From the NCBI RefSeq assembly GCF_003313335.1, contig NZ_QMHP01000008.1:95383-159382 (forward strand): a stretch of DNA of 64,000 bases, in the 5' to 3' direction. A program made the translations under genes and the position numbers. Shown here one piece after another: positions 45,972-55,615 of the stretch. The stretch comes from Pedobacter zeaxanthinifaciens. GTDB lineage: Bacteria > Bacteroidota > Bacteroidia > Sphingobacteriales > Sphingobacteriaceae. The stretch's first letter is position 1; the number at the start of each line of letters is the position of its first letter. The notes beneath the pieces are model-generated. The model did no database searches, was not told the DNA's origin, and saw only the letters and a program-made list of their open reading frames with translations.

Positions 45972-48806
45972 ATGAAGAAACTTTACTTGTTCTCGGTTTT
46001 GGTATTTGTTTTATTTGCTTTTGATAATGCAGATAAACCTTCCAAACAATCGAAATTTACGCTTCCCAAAGGAATTAATGCCGCCGATTATCTTCCAAAT
46101 ACTGTAATTGTTAAGTACAAAACCGGTACCAAGCTCAACTCACTTACTGAAAGTGCATCAGCCGAACTTAAGGATGCTGGCATAAGTCTATCAGCATTGG
46201 AGCCAATATTTAAGCAAAACACCAATAATACTGAGGCCACTTCAAATGCCGATCTTCATTTTGAGAATTACTATGAAGCGAAGTATACGGGCAATACGCC
46301 CATAGAAAAGGTAATTAACGCTTTGTTACAAAATGATCAGGTTGCGTACGCCGAGCCAAGCTATGTGCACACTACTTGGTACACGCCAAATGATGCGGCC
46401 TATAGTGCACAGTTTTATCTGTCGCAAGTGAAAGCGCCTCAAGCTTGGGATGTTTTGAGAAATGCCTCAAGTGTAATTATAGGCATTGTTGATTCTGGAT
46501 CTGAACTTACCCATCAAGATTTGGCAGCCAATATTTATTACAATACAGCCGATCCAGTTAATGGAATTGATGACGATGGGGACGGTTACATAGATAACTA
46601 CGCAGGTTGGGATTTTTGTGGTGCTTCTGCTACTACAATGATTGGTGATAATGATCCTAATGTGAAAAGTGCAGCTGCCGACCACGGTGTGCATGTAAGC
46701 GGCATAGCAAGTGCGGTAACCAATAATGGTATAGGCGTGGCAAGCATTGCAACCAACGCTAAATTGCTTATTGTAAAAGCAGGTGCCGATGATAATGGTA
46801 GGTCAATTTATAAAGGCTACGAAGGGATTAAATACGCAGCCGATAAAGGAGCACAAATTATCAATTGTTCTTGGGGCGGCGAAGGTGGTGGTCAGTTTGG
46901 ACAGGAAATGGTGAACTACGCCATTAGCAAAGGTTGTTTGGTAGTTGCGGCTGCGGGCAATTCTGGCAATGATATTCCAATTTACCCCGCTGCTTACGAC
47001 GGTGTGTTGGCAGTAGCTAATTTAAACTCCAATGATATCAAAGGGTCGGCCTCTAATTATGGTACTTATGTTGATATTTCTGCTCCCGGCGAAGGGATTT
47101 ACAATACGGTTTTCAATAATAACTATGCTTATTACTCGGGCACATCAATGGCAGCGCCGCTGGTTGCTAGTGCAGCGGCATTGTTGAAAGCTAAATACCC
47201 TAATTATACTGGTTTGCAAATTGGCGAATTGTTAAGGGCAACTTCCGACAATATCAATGCGCAAAATCCAAATTATGTGAATTTATTAGGCAAGGGAAGG
47301 TTAAATGTTTACAGGGCGCTCACTGAAAGTGCTGCGTCAGTACGCTATCAAAATATTGCCATTACAGATCAGAGTTTCGGTAATAGGGCACCAGGCACTG
47401 AAATTACAATGCAGTTCAGTTTGAAAAATCTGCTCGTTCCTGTTACGGGATTAAATGTAAATATTACTTGTAATAGTCGTTATGTTCAGGTGTTAGATCA
47501 AAATATCAATGTCGGTAATCTAAGTACTGCTGAACTAAAAAATAATGTTGGTCCGGTTAGGGTAAGGATACTGACTAATGCACCAGAAAATCACGAGGTA
47601 TTATTTACGCTGAATTACACCGCCAATAATGGTAGTTATACCGATTTTGAAAGTTTTAAAACGGTAGTAGCACTCGATTACCTTAATGTTGCTGTAAATA
47701 AAGTGAGTACCACTTTAACTTCAAATGGTAGGGTGGGGTATAGCAAGGCTAATGCTACAGCTGGTTTGGGCTTTGTTTACAAAGATGAAAATATGCTGTA
47801 TGAGGCTGCACTGCTAGTGGCTAAATCAAGTACTCAGGTAATGAATAATGCCAGGGCATCGTCCACTTCTAGTGAGGATTTTACACGTAATAAAACCGCC
47901 GCAATGTCCGTTTCTAACATCGCTGCTTTTGAAGGCACTAGTGTATTTACTGATGGGGCGGCTGCTAATCCAATTGGTTTAAAAATTACCTCAAGGGCTT
48001 TGGCTTTTAATAATAGTGGTGATGACAAGTATGTGATTATGGAATATGAGCTAATGAATGCCAGTGGTACCGATTTGCAAAATATTTATACCGGTTTATT
48101 TACAGATTGGGATTTGGATGAATCGTCAGCTAATGCTACAGCCTACGATGCCGCAACAAAAATGGCTTACGTTTACGCGAAAAAGAATACTTCCTATCCT
48201 TATGCAGGTGTGCGCTTACTAAATTTATCGGCGGCACCGGCTTATTATCCTTTGTCGTACCAATTGCCCAATAGTTTACTGGCGGATAATAGTTTTTCCA
48301 TCGCTGAAAAATATCAAACACTATCGTCGGGAATACAATCTCCGGGACTAGGCTATGATACCGCAAACGGTTACGACGTAATGTTCACGCTGGGAAGTGG
48401 GCCGTATAATATACCCAAAGGCGGTTCTATTAAAGTAGCCTATGCCTTTTTAGCTGCCGACAATAAAAATGAACTGATTGCAGTAAGTGAAGCAGCAAAA
48501 ACAAAGTATGATTTGGTAAACATTAAACCCGCTAGCGAATTGCCTAAAGATTATGCTTTGAAGCAGAATTACCCAAATGCAGCAGATAAATTTACCTACA
48601 TTCCGGTGGATTTGCCTGAAAACACGGATGTGGAGTTAACCATTTACGATATTCAGGGCAAGAAGGTTGCAACAGTTGCTTCAGGTGCTTTTAGCGCTGG
48701 TGCCTACCGCTTTTACGTTGATTTAAGCAAAACTTCAAAAGGAACCTATGTGTATCGGTTAAATACCACGAAATTCAAGCAAAGCAAAAAAATGGTAGTG
48801 AGGTAG
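45972..48806 (+). CDS. Secreted subtilase (S8 peptidase) with type IX secretion C-terminal signal
   Basis: 944 residues. A signal peptide (KKLYLFSVLVFVLFAF) and a propeptide (TVIVKYKTGTKLNS to VAYAEPSYV) precede the catalytic domain. Asp 174 lies in GIVDSGSELTHQDL, His 238 in DHGVHVSGIA, and Ser 392 in SGTSMAAPLVASAAALL. An insert NGIDDDGDGYIDNYAGWDF looks calcium-binding. The middle ~300 residues are beta-rich and unassigned. The last ~80 form a type A sorting domain (ALKQNYPNAADKFTYIPVDL, LTIYDIQGKKVATV, GTYVYRL, KKMVVR), which directs export and surface attachment or release by the Por/T9SS machinery. The whole triad is present, so it should be active. Confidence 0.93.
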   Translation: MKKLYLFSVLVFVLFAFDNADKPSKQSKFTLPKGINAADYLPNTVIVKYKTGTKLNSLTESASAELKDAGISLSALEPIFKQNTNNTEATSNADLHFENYYEAKYTGNTPIEKVINALLQNDQVAYAEPSYVHTTWYTPNDAAYSAQFYLSQVKAPQAWDVLRNASSVIIGIVDSGSELTHQDLAANIYYNTADPVNGIDDDGDGYIDNYAGWDFCGASATTMIGDNDPNVKSAAADHGVHVSGIASAVTNNGIGVASIATNAKLLIVKAGADDNGRSIYKGYEGIKYAADKGAQIINCSWGGEGGGQFGQEMVNYAISKGCLVVAAAGNSGNDIPIYPAAYDGVLAVANLNSNDIKGSASNYGTYVDISAPGEGIYNTVFNNNYAYYSGTSMAAPLVASAAALLKAKYPNYTGLQIGELLRATSDNINAQNPNYVNLLGKGRLNVYRALTESAASVRYQNIAITDQSFGNRAPGTEITMQFSLKNLLVPVTGLNVNITCNSRYVQVLDQNINVGNLSTAELKNNVGPVRVRILTNAPENHEVLFTLNYTANNGSYTDFESFKTVVALDYLNVAVNKVSTTLTSNGRVGYSKANATAGLGFVYKDENMLYEAALLVAKSSTQVMNNARASSTSSEDFTRNKTAAMSVSNIAAFEGTSVFTDGAAANPIGLKITSRALAFNNSGDDKYVIMEYELMNASGTDLQNIYTGLFTDWDLDESSANATAYDAATKMAYVYAKKNTSYPYAGVRLLNLSAAPAYYPLSYQLPNSLLADNSFSIAEKYQTLSSGIQSPGLGYDTANGYDVMFTLGSGPYNIPKGGSIKVAYAFLAADNKNELIAVSEAAKTKYDLVNIKPASELPKDYALKQNYPNAADKFTYIPVDLPENTDVELTIYDIQGKKVATVASGAFSAGAYRFYVDLSKTSKGTYVYRLNTTKFKQSKKMVVR

Positions 48807-48966
48807 AGGGCAATAACAAATGATCAATAACCAATAGCCAATGACCAAGGACCAGTGAACTAATGACCAATAACCAATAAACCAATGACCAATGACCAGT
48901 GAACTAATGAACCAATGACCAATGAACCAATGCCCAATGAACCAACAACGAATGAACGAATGAACT
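48807..48966. repeat. Degenerate short-unit tract (ACCAATGACCAATGAAC type)
   Basis: About 160 bases built from CCAATGACCAATAACCAAT, CCAGTGAACTAATGA and AACGAATGAAC-like units, covering the gap between the convergent subtilase and tdk genes. It is the inverse of the tract type at 29992 and 31459 and even includes the tdk stop region. Confidence 0.7.
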
Positions 48967-49540
48967 AATTCCCGTTATTAAAACAAGCTCTACATCTAGG
49001 CTCATAGCTGTCCTTTTCGCCTAGTAGTACCCTAGCTTCGCTAGCTGCGGTACGGTAAGAATAAACAGCTGGACTGCCGCATTGCATACAAACCGCATTA
49101 ACTTTCGTGACATGTTCGGCAATGGCCATTAAAGCGGGCATTGGGCCAAATGGTTTACCCAAGAAATCCATGTCTAAGCCGGCAATAATTACCCTAATTC
49201 CTTTTTTTGCTAAGGTGTTGCAAACTTCAGGCAGTCCATCGTCAAAAAACTGAGCTTCATCAATGCCCACCACTTGTGTATTGGCACCAAGTAGTAAAAT
49301 AGCGGAAGAGTGGTCTACAGGCGTGGATTGGATGGAGTTGGAATCGTGTGAAACCACTGCGGTATCATCGTATCGAGTATCCGTTTTAGGTTTAAAAATC
49401 TCTACATTTAGCTTAGCAATCTGCGCCCTTTTAAGTCTTCTGATTAATTCTTCGGTTTTGCCTGAAAACATAGAGCCGCAAACTACTTCAATACTTCCAC
49501 TAATTTCTCCCCGTCTAAAATTTTGTTCGCTAAATAACAT
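48965..49540 (-). CDS. tdk: Thymidine kinase (type II)
   Basis: 191 residues, cytoplasmic. It phosphorylates thymidine to dTMP in salvage. The P-loop is [19 protein letters not shown], the Walker B and base-binding region is [17 protein letters not shown], and a lasso segment is present. The zinc finger cysteines are CMQCGS and CRACF. ATG 49540 is preferred because the TTG at 49561 lies within the promoter box. It is a single gene. Confidence 0.95.
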   Translation of the reverse strand: MLFSEQNFRRGEISGSIEVVCGSMFSGKTEELIRRLKRAQIAKLNVEIFKPKTDTRYDDTAVVSHDSNSIQSTPVDHSSAILLLGANTQVVGIDEAQFFDDGLPEVCNTLAKKGIRVIIAGLDMDFLGKPFGPMPALMAIAEHVTKVNAVCMQCGSPAVYSYRTAASEARVLLGEKDSYEPRCRACFNNGN

Positions 49541-49558
49541 TGTAAAGGTATTTTTAGC

Positions 49559-49589
49559 CAAACTTAGATAAATTTGCTTTGATATGCAA
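49559..49589 (-). promoter_or_regulatory. Promoter of tdk
   Basis: On the minus strand TTG (49589-49587), 20 bases, then TAAGTTTG (49566-49559), 19 bases before ATG 49540. Confidence 0.6.
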
Positions 49590-49822
49590 TATCATCGGCT
49601 AGTGTATCAAAGTAATTTTCCGTTCTCTCCTCAACCATAAGAAGATATGATTATTAGAAGAAATATAACAGATTTTTATAGTATTTTTGGTTGAGTTTAT
49701 TAACATAAAAAGCCAAAACTTTCGTTTAAAGAATGTGTTAAACTGTACATCAGGCAAATAATACATTCAAAAAATTTTTTCTTCGGAAGAAGTTTACTTA
49801 ACGATTTAGAAATATAGCACAG

Positions 49823-50881
49823 ATGAAACAAGAAGCTCTTTTCAAAAAACTAGGAAACATACTTGCCGAATTGAACGATCAATATCAGTTTTTGTCACAA
49901 AATCCGGAGCAATTGAGCGAGTTGGAATTAGAGCTATTTTTGGCTAACGCAAATTTCTTAGCAGATCATATCCAAATTATCAAGAAACTAAATTTAGCGC
50001 CACAAGTTTTGCCTCCTGTTTCATCTCCCCAAAATCAGTTAGCGATAGAAGAACCTTCTGTATCTGACGAATTAAGCGATGAGCTAAGAGATGTGCAGCA
50101 ATTAGAAGCGATTACGTTTGCCAATACACAGGAACCAGAGGTAACGCCAATTGAATTGGTAGTTGAAGAAGAACCGGAGGTATTGAAACCAGCTCATGAG
50201 AAGGAAATTTTTAGGTTAGATGAAGAGCCTGCTCAAACTTTTGAGTTTATACTGAATTCGGATAGTTATTCGGAAGACGATAAATTTGATTTCGAAGAGA
50301 AAGGTGCTGATGAACTATTTGACAGGCCTTTAAGCGAAGAGGAAGAGTTGATTTTGGCGCAGAAACGCAAAGTGAAAGAGAACTTAATCAGAAATCCGGA
50401 GGAGCTAGAAGAAGATGAGATAGGCCCTGAGCCGTTCTTGGTACATAAAGAGGAGGAACTGCCTGCTGCTGCCCCTGTAGTTGAAGAACCTATGGTTTTG
50501 GAGGCACCTAAGCCAGTGGTTGAGGTTCATCAGGCAGTAGTTCCGGTAGCTAAAGTTGAAGAAACTACCGCTAAACCTACACTAAATGATATTTTGGCAG
50601 GAAGAAATACAAGCACCCGTTTGAACGAAACTTCTGGCAATGTAGTTACTGATTTAAAGGCAGCTATCAATTTAAACGATAAGTTATTATACATTAAAGA
50701 TTTGTTCAATGGTTATAACTTAGCTTACGCGGAGGCTATTGATATCGCCAATAAAATGCCAAACTTTGATGCCGCGGATAACTTCTTCCAAAAAAACTAC
50801 GCCGTTAAAAACAATTGGGCTGAAAAGCAAGCCACGGTTGATAAGTTTTATTTGTTGCTGAACAGAAGATTTAAAGATTAG
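49823..50881 (+). CDS. Acidic protein with conserved ends and a Pro/Glu-rich linker, unknown function
   Basis: 352 residues. The N-terminal ~60 are helical (LFKKLGNILAELNDQYQFLS, LELELFLANANFLADHIQII). Residues ~65-240 are low-complexity and rich in Glu, Pro and Val, probably disordered. The last ~100 form a second folded block (PTLNDILAGRNTS, NLNDKLLYIKDLFNGYNLAY, KNNWAEKQATVDKFYLLLNR). The C-terminal block resembles conserved Bacteroidota hypotheticals. No signal peptide. A scaffold or adaptor in the cytoplasm fits this shape, but that is a guess. It is convergent with the rod-shape operon. Confidence 0.72.
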   Translation: MKQEALFKKLGNILAELNDQYQFLSQNPEQLSELELELFLANANFLADHIQIIKKLNLAPQVLPPVSSPQNQLAIEEPSVSDELSDELRDVQQLEAITFANTQEPEVTPIELVVEEEPEVLKPAHEKEIFRLDEEPAQTFEFILNSDSYSEDDKFDFEEKGADELFDRPLSEEEELILAQKRKVKENLIRNPEELEEDEIGPEPFLVHKEEELPAAAPVVEEPMVLEAPKPVVEVHQAVVPVAKVEETTAKPTLNDILAGRNTSTRLNETSGNVVTDLKAAINLNDKLLYIKDLFNGYNLAYAEAIDIANKMPNFDAADNFFQKNYAVKNNWAEKQATVDKFYLLLNRRFKD

Positions 50882-50959
50882 CTTTGGTATAGGTATTACA
50901 GGTACTTGAAGTTGGTAATAGGCTAGATATTCGTCTAAGACGATTTTTACCGAATACTG

Positions 50960-50998
50960 TCCACTAATTACTAATTACTAATCCCTAGCTCCTAACCA
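50960..50998. repeat. Short tract of CTAATTACTAATCCCTAGCTC-type units
   Basis: About 40 bases of TAATTACTAAT and CTAATCCCTAG units between the convergent acidic-protein gene and rodA. It belongs to the same sequence type as the tracts at 34027 and 57655. Confidence 0.45.
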
Positions 50999-51002
50999 CC
51001 AT

Positions 51003-52265
51003 TTAAATAAATCCCATCCTATTTGAATCCAATTTCAAGAAGATAAATAGGAGTATGGTGAAGCTCCATAATGATGATCCTCCATAACTGATAAATGGTA
51101 ATGGAATACCGATAACAGGCATAATTCCAATCGTCATCCCCACGTTGATAAACACGTGAAAAAATAAGATGCAGGCAATACTGTAGCCGTACACCCTTGA
51201 GAAAGCGGATCGCTGTCGTTCGGCCATATTGATGATCCGTAAAAGTAGGAAGCAGTAAAGGCCAATCACCACAAAACAACCAATAAAACCCCATTCTTCG
51301 CCAATGGTAGAAAAAATAAAATCGGTGCTTTGGGCAGGCACATAACCAAATTTTGTTTGTGTACCCTCTAAAAATCCACGGCCGGTAAGTTGTCCAGCAC
51401 CAATGGCAATTTTAGATTGTCTTACATTATATCCCGCACCTCTATTATCTGTAGTAAGTCCCAAAATTAGCTCGATACGTGTACGCTGGTGCGGTTTCAA
51501 TACGTTTTCAAAAACAAACTTAGCTACAAATAAATAGGCAATTGCGGCTATGGTAATAATGCCAATGTTCACCACTCTTCTTATCTTTTTTCTTGCATTG
51601 TAGGCAAATAGCGCTCCTATCGCCAAAATGGCAAAAATGAGCATTGCTGGAGCAACAAAAAGATTTAAGATGAACAACAAAACTGCTCCCCAAAAAATAA
51701 TCAAAAGGTTGCCGGGCAAGCCCTCGCGGTATAGCGGGAACATGAAAGATAAAAAGACCAACATTGATCCGGCATCTGGCTGCAGCATAATTAAAGCCAT
51801 TGGTAAAATGATGATTGCCGCACAAATGAGAATCGGTTTTAAGGTATTGAGCTTTACGTTAAACGAGCTGATGTACCGAGCCAGTAAAAGTGCAGTTCCG
51901 AATTTGGCGAATTCTGAGGGCTGCAACCTAAATGAACCAATGGGAATCCATGCCTGGTTACCACCCACGTTTCTTCCCACAACCAGTACTGCCATGAGCA
52001 TGATGATGGTAATTCCATACACGATGGGCGCAAATACACTGAAAAACTTTGCATCTAACAATAAAATAGATAAACCCAAAATCAAAGCCGATATAACGAA
52101 AATCAATTGCTTTCCATACTCATCGCTAAAGTTAAATGCCGTTGAAGTGTCCGGATCAAAACGTACCGAAAAGATATTTACGAAGCCAATGGCGCAAAGG
52201 GCCATATAAATCAATATGGTGATCCAATCAACGTTAAAAAAGAATCGGCTATTTTGCTGTTGCAT
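51003..52265 (-). CDS. rodA: Rod-shape SEDS peptidoglycan polymerase RodA
   Basis: 420 residues with about ten hydrophobic helices. It polymerises lipid II with PBP2 in the elongasome. SEDS segments: GGNQAWIPIGSFRLQPSEFA, MLQPDAGSMLVFLSFMFPLY, QSTDFIFSTIGEEWGFIGCF and the C-terminal GIPLPFISYGGSS. The length is somewhat above E. coli RodA (370), mainly between helices. It is the last gene of the operon and overlaps the end of mrdA by 17 bases. Confidence 0.96.
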   Translation of the reverse strand: MQQQNSRFFFNVDWITILIYMALCAIGFVNIFSVRFDPDTSTAFNFSDEYGKQLIFVISALILGLSILLLDAKFFSVFAPIVYGITIIMLMAVLVVGRNVGGNQAWIPIGSFRLQPSEFAKFGTALLLARYISSFNVKLNTLKPILICAAIIILPMALIMLQPDAGSMLVFLSFMFPLYREGLPGNLLIIFWGAVLLFILNLFVAPAMLIFAILAIGALFAYNARKKIRRVVNIGIITIAAIAYLFVAKFVFENVLKPHQRTRIELILGLTTDNRGAGYNVRQSKIAIGAGQLTGRGFLEGTQTKFGYVPAQSTDFIFSTIGEEWGFIGCFVVIGLYCFLLLRIINMAERQRSAFSRVYGYSIACILFFHVFINVGMTIGIMPVIGIPLPFISYGGSSLWSFTILLFIFLKLDSNRMGFI

Positions 52266-54231
52266 TTTTTCTCGGTAATATGGCGTTCTGATTCAATTGT
52301 TTTGCTGGCACTGGCTTAATTGGAGCCTTTTGCTTCGTAGTGTCTACTTTACTGCTATCTACCTTTAATTTTAATTTGGTGGGTAATTTATCTTTTAAAA
52401 CTGGAAGTAAATTATCTGCTTTATATTGTTCAACAGTAGCACCATTAATTCGTCTTCCTTTTAAACTGTCAGTTAAGTATTTTTCGGTTATAAAACTAGC
52501 TATTGGAGCTGCATAAGCACCACCATAACCGCCATTCTCTACAATCACAGCAATTGCTATCTTAGGATTTTCGCGTGGAGCAAAGCCGATAAAAACAGAA
52601 TGGTTTTTACCATGTACGTTTTGTACCGTTCCTGTTTTACCACACATTAATACGCCGGGTATACGAGATTCAGTTGCCGTACCAATAGAGGTATTAACCG
52701 CATCCTGCATCCCATCAATAACGGGTTCAAAATATTTAGCATCAATACCCACATAGTGCTTTTCTTTGTATTTATTGTCGATGTGTTTATCGTTACCAAT
52801 ACCTTTAACTAGATGCGGTTTAACGTAGTAACCCCTGTTAGCTATAATGGCCATAATGTTTGCCATTTGTAGTGGTGTGGTGGTAACCTCGCCCTGTCCA
52901 ATGCCCACCGACAAAATAGTAGTGTAGCCCCAATATTTACTGTAGCGCTTGGTGTAATCGTCGGCAGTGAATAATTTGTAGGCACTTTCGCCAGGAAAGT
53001 CAATTCCCAAAGTATCACCTATGCCAAACTTGCGGACTTTTTCCTGCCATTCATCGTAAGCTTTATGCTGATTTTGACTTTTCAACCCCTTCTTCACCAT
53101 CATTTTGGCAAAAATAGTCCAGAAATAAGTGTTGCATGACCTAGCTATGCCTTTCCGCAGGGCGATATTTCCATCTACGTGTTCACATTTAAATCTCCTA
53201 TTTCCAGCTTGGTAATAACCTGGGCAATTGAAGGTAGTATTTGGATCAATAACTCCATCTTGTAGGGCAATTAAAGCATCCAAAGGTTTAAATGCCGAAC
53301 CGGGCGAGTAACGTCCTTTGATAGGGCGAACGAATAGCGGCCGGTAAGGGTTACTTGAAATTTGCTGATAGTTTTTCCCCGTTTCGCGGCCTACCATTTT
53401 ATTGGGGTCATAACCTGGGCTGCTTACAAACGCCAAAATTTCGCCAGTGCTGGGCTCAATGGCAACAATACTTCCCAATTTATTGGCTAATAGTTGTTCG
53501 CCCAATTTTTGCAATTCTACATCAATTGTAGTGGTAAGTTGTTCACCTGCAACGGCTAGGGAATCAAAGCGGCCTTCGGCATAACTGCCCTGGGCAACGT
53601 TATGTACGTTGTATAAAATTCGTTTAATTCCTTTTTGACCTCTCAAATCAACTTCATATTGTTTTTCCAAGCCAGATTTTCCAATATAATCACCGGGACG
53701 GTAGTAACCTTGGTACTTTTCAATTTCACGTTGATTAACCTCTTTGATATAGCCCAAAAGCTGGCCGCTAATGCTATCTGGATAGTACCTGATTGTTCTC
53801 TTTTGTACATCAAAACCCTTATAATTAGCCATTCGCTCTTGTAGGGTAGCATAAGTTTCTACGGAAAGCAACTTTTGAAAAATCGATGCCTGATATCGGG
53901 AATAAACCTTTGCTTTTCTAAATTTCTCCCTAAATTCAGTCATATCAATGCCGATAATGCGGCAAAGTGAAAGGGTGTCAAATGGCTTCACCTCATTTGG
54001 CGTTACCATTAAGTCGTAGGTGGGTTGGTTTTGAGCCAAAACTTTACCGTTACGATCTACAATTACGCCTCGGGCGGGGTAAATGAACTGTTTTTTTAAA
54101 GCATTGTTGTTAGCATCCAAAAAATATTTATCACTGGCAACTTGGATATAAAATAGCCTGCCCAGCAGTATTAGTGCCAGCAAAACAAACAGTCCCTGAA
54201 TGATATATTTTCTGTTAAACAGTTGATCCAT
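52249..54231 (-). CDS. mrdA: Penicillin-binding protein 2 (elongation transpeptidase)
   Basis: 660 residues. One N-terminal membrane helix (IIQGLFVLLALILLGRLFYI), the pedestal dimerisation domain, and the transpeptidase domain with the SxxK Ser in SPGSAFKPLDALIA, the SxN motif in RSCNTYFW and KTGT in CGKTGTVQN. It crosslinks peptidoglycan during lateral growth and pairs with RodA, encoded next. A C-terminal tail (~70 residues, basic and Pro-rich) is extra. The stop abuts mreD's coding end region, showing tight coupling. Confidence 0.96.
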   Translation of the reverse strand: MDQLFNRKYIIQGLFVLLALILLGRLFYIQVASDKYFLDANNNALKKQFIYPARGVIVDRNGKVLAQNQPTYDLMVTPNEVKPFDTLSLCRIIGIDMTEFREKFRKAKVYSRYQASIFQKLLSVETYATLQERMANYKGFDVQKRTIRYYPDSISGQLLGYIKEVNQREIEKYQGYYRPGDYIGKSGLEKQYEVDLRGQKGIKRILYNVHNVAQGSYAEGRFDSLAVAGEQLTTTIDVELQKLGEQLLANKLGSIVAIEPSTGEILAFVSSPGYDPNKMVGRETGKNYQQISSNPYRPLFVRPIKGRYSPGSAFKPLDALIALQDGVIDPNTTFNCPGYYQAGNRRFKCEHVDGNIALRKGIARSCNTYFWTIFAKMMVKKGLKSQNQHKAYDEWQEKVRKFGIGDTLGIDFPGESAYKLFTADDYTKRYSKYWGYTTILSVGIGQGEVTTTPLQMANIMAIIANRGYYVKPHLVKGIGNDKHIDNKYKEKHYVGIDAKYFEPVIDGMQDAVNTSIGTATESRIPGVLMCGKTGTVQNVHGKNHSVFIGFAPRENPKIAIAVIVENGGYGGAYAAPIASFITEKYLTDSLKGRRINGATVEQYKADNLLPVLKDKLPTKLKLKVDSSKVDTTKQKAPIKPVPAKQLNQNAILPRKNATAK

Positions 54232-54747
54232 TTATGCCGATTTTCTATTATGGAAAATAAACTCCACAAGTATTACAGTAAATAGCGTAAAAACAACACT
54301 TAATAAAGTTCTACCCAAGGTATAGCTCCACGAGCTTATTTTAAAAGCTTCAAGGAAAAATAAAATTAAGTGATGCGCAAAAATACACAATACTGCATAC
54401 AAAGAAAACCATCTGAGCCCCATGTTACCTAAAGTAGGTTCCGGTTCATCAATGGAATCACGGTTTAAACTAATCGAGATAAATATGGTACGAACAAAAG
54501 CTAAGGCCACACATGCACTGGTGTGTACGCCTAAGGTATCATAAAACGCATCTAGCGTGATGCCCGTCATAAATGCAATGAGGTAGAGAAGTAGATTAGG
54601 CGTTCGGAAAGGTAACAACAAAATCACCAACACGTAGATAAAAGGGGTTGATAGATTATAGAAAGCCATGTTACGCAGTAGGAAGATTTGAATGAATAGG
54701 AGCGCCATCCATCTCAATAAATTGACAATTATGGTTCTGCTGTTCAT
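54232..54747 (-). CDS. mreD: Rod-shape protein MreD
   Basis: 171 residues, about five hydrophobic helices (LRWMALLFIQIFLLRNMAFY, FIYVLVILLLPFRTPNLLLY and others). It begins at an ATG that overlaps the mreC stop by 4 bases and ends one base before mrdA's start. Sequence alone is weakly conserved in this family; operon position makes the call secure. It links the MreBC cytoskeleton to the PBP2-RodA pair in the membrane. Confidence 0.9.
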   Translation of the reverse strand: MNSRTIIVNLLRWMALLFIQIFLLRNMAFYNLSTPFIYVLVILLLPFRTPNLLLYLIAFMTGITLDAFYDTLGVHTSACVALAFVRTIFISISLNRDSIDEPEPTLGNMGLRWFSLYAVLCIFAHHLILFFLEAFKISSWSYTLGRTLLSVVFTLFTVILVEFIFHNRKSA

Positions 54748-55577
54748 CGTTTTACCTCCTGTTGCAAAGCCTTAATTTCATTAGCCAACTTGTCTTTCAC
54801 CACGTAAACATATTGTAACGTGCTAAAATTGTTAAATAACGAAATTTCTAAGGTCATAAAGTTATCACCTGTACTAACTCCTGTTTTAGTTACTTTACCA
54901 ACTTCAATTCCTCTAGGAAAACCACTTGATCCTGAGGTAACGATGGTATCTCCAACGTTAACTTTATAATGATTTGGTATTTCTTTTACAAGTGCTTTAC
55001 GGTAGTCAAAATTATTATCGCCCCAAACTAAGCTTCCAAATGCGTTATCTTTTTTAAGCACTACGCTAATAAAGGTTTCTTGGTTTAATAAAGGTCTAAT
55101 GGTTGCAAAATTTTCCGACACGTTTTGTACGAAACCAACTACACCTTTTCCTGGAGATATCACCGCCATTTCTTTTTCAATACCATCTTTTAAACCTTTA
55201 TTGATTGTAATGATATTGTTGGTGAGTGTTACCGAATTTTTAATCACTTTGGCAGCTATTAACGTGTATTGCACTTGGTTAATGCTGTCTTTAACCTTGA
55301 TGAGTTTCGTACTGTCGACATTTAAAACGGCCATTAATTGCGTTTTTAATAGCGCATTTTCAGTAGCTAGGCTATCGTTTACTTGGCCCAAATTAAGGTA
55401 ACGTTTAATAACGTTCAGTCGTTTATAGGCAGTGCCCACAACTTCGTTGGTAGAATTGAATACCGTGCTGCGTTGATAGGCGTTATTTCGTATGGCTAAA
55501 ATAATACCTACAGTAAAAAATATAATGAAAAAGAAAAATGCGTTGTATCTGCTAAGAAAAATCCAAAGGTTACGCAT
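54744..55577 (-). CDS. mreC: Rod-shape protein MreC
   Basis: 277 residues. A membrane helix near the N-terminus (FFFIIFFTVGIILAI), a coiled-coil segment, and the periplasmic beta-domain with NIITINKGLKDGIEKEMAVI, GVVGFVQNVSENFATIRPLL and DTIVTSGSSGFPRGIEVGKV. MreC activates PBP2 in the elongasome. It follows the inserted four-helix protein gene by 38 bases. Confidence 0.95.
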   Translation of the reverse strand: MRNLWIFLSRYNAFFFFIIFFTVGIILAIRNNAYQRSTVFNSTNEVVGTAYKRLNVIKRYLNLGQVNDSLATENALLKTQLMAVLNVDSTKLIKVKDSINQVQYTLIAAKVIKNSVTLTNNIITINKGLKDGIEKEMAVISPGKGVVGFVQNVSENFATIRPLLNQETFISVVLKKDNAFGSLVWGDNNFDYRKALVKEIPNHYKVNVGDTIVTSGSSGFPRGIEVGKVTKTGVSTGDNFMTLEISLFNNFSTLQYVYVVKDKLANEIKALQQEVKR

Positions 55578-55615
55578 TCTGATTTACGATTTTAGAGTTA
55601 CGATTTACGATTAAT

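Noticed and set aside
48807-48966. Short-unit tract considered as a CRISPR or an integron-like array
   Set aside because: Units are too short and imperfect, with no constant repeat and spacer pattern.
51628-52209. 193-codon plus-strand frame opposite rodA
   Set aside because: Antisense to a conserved membrane gene; Lys-rich composition is what reversed hydrophobic codons give.
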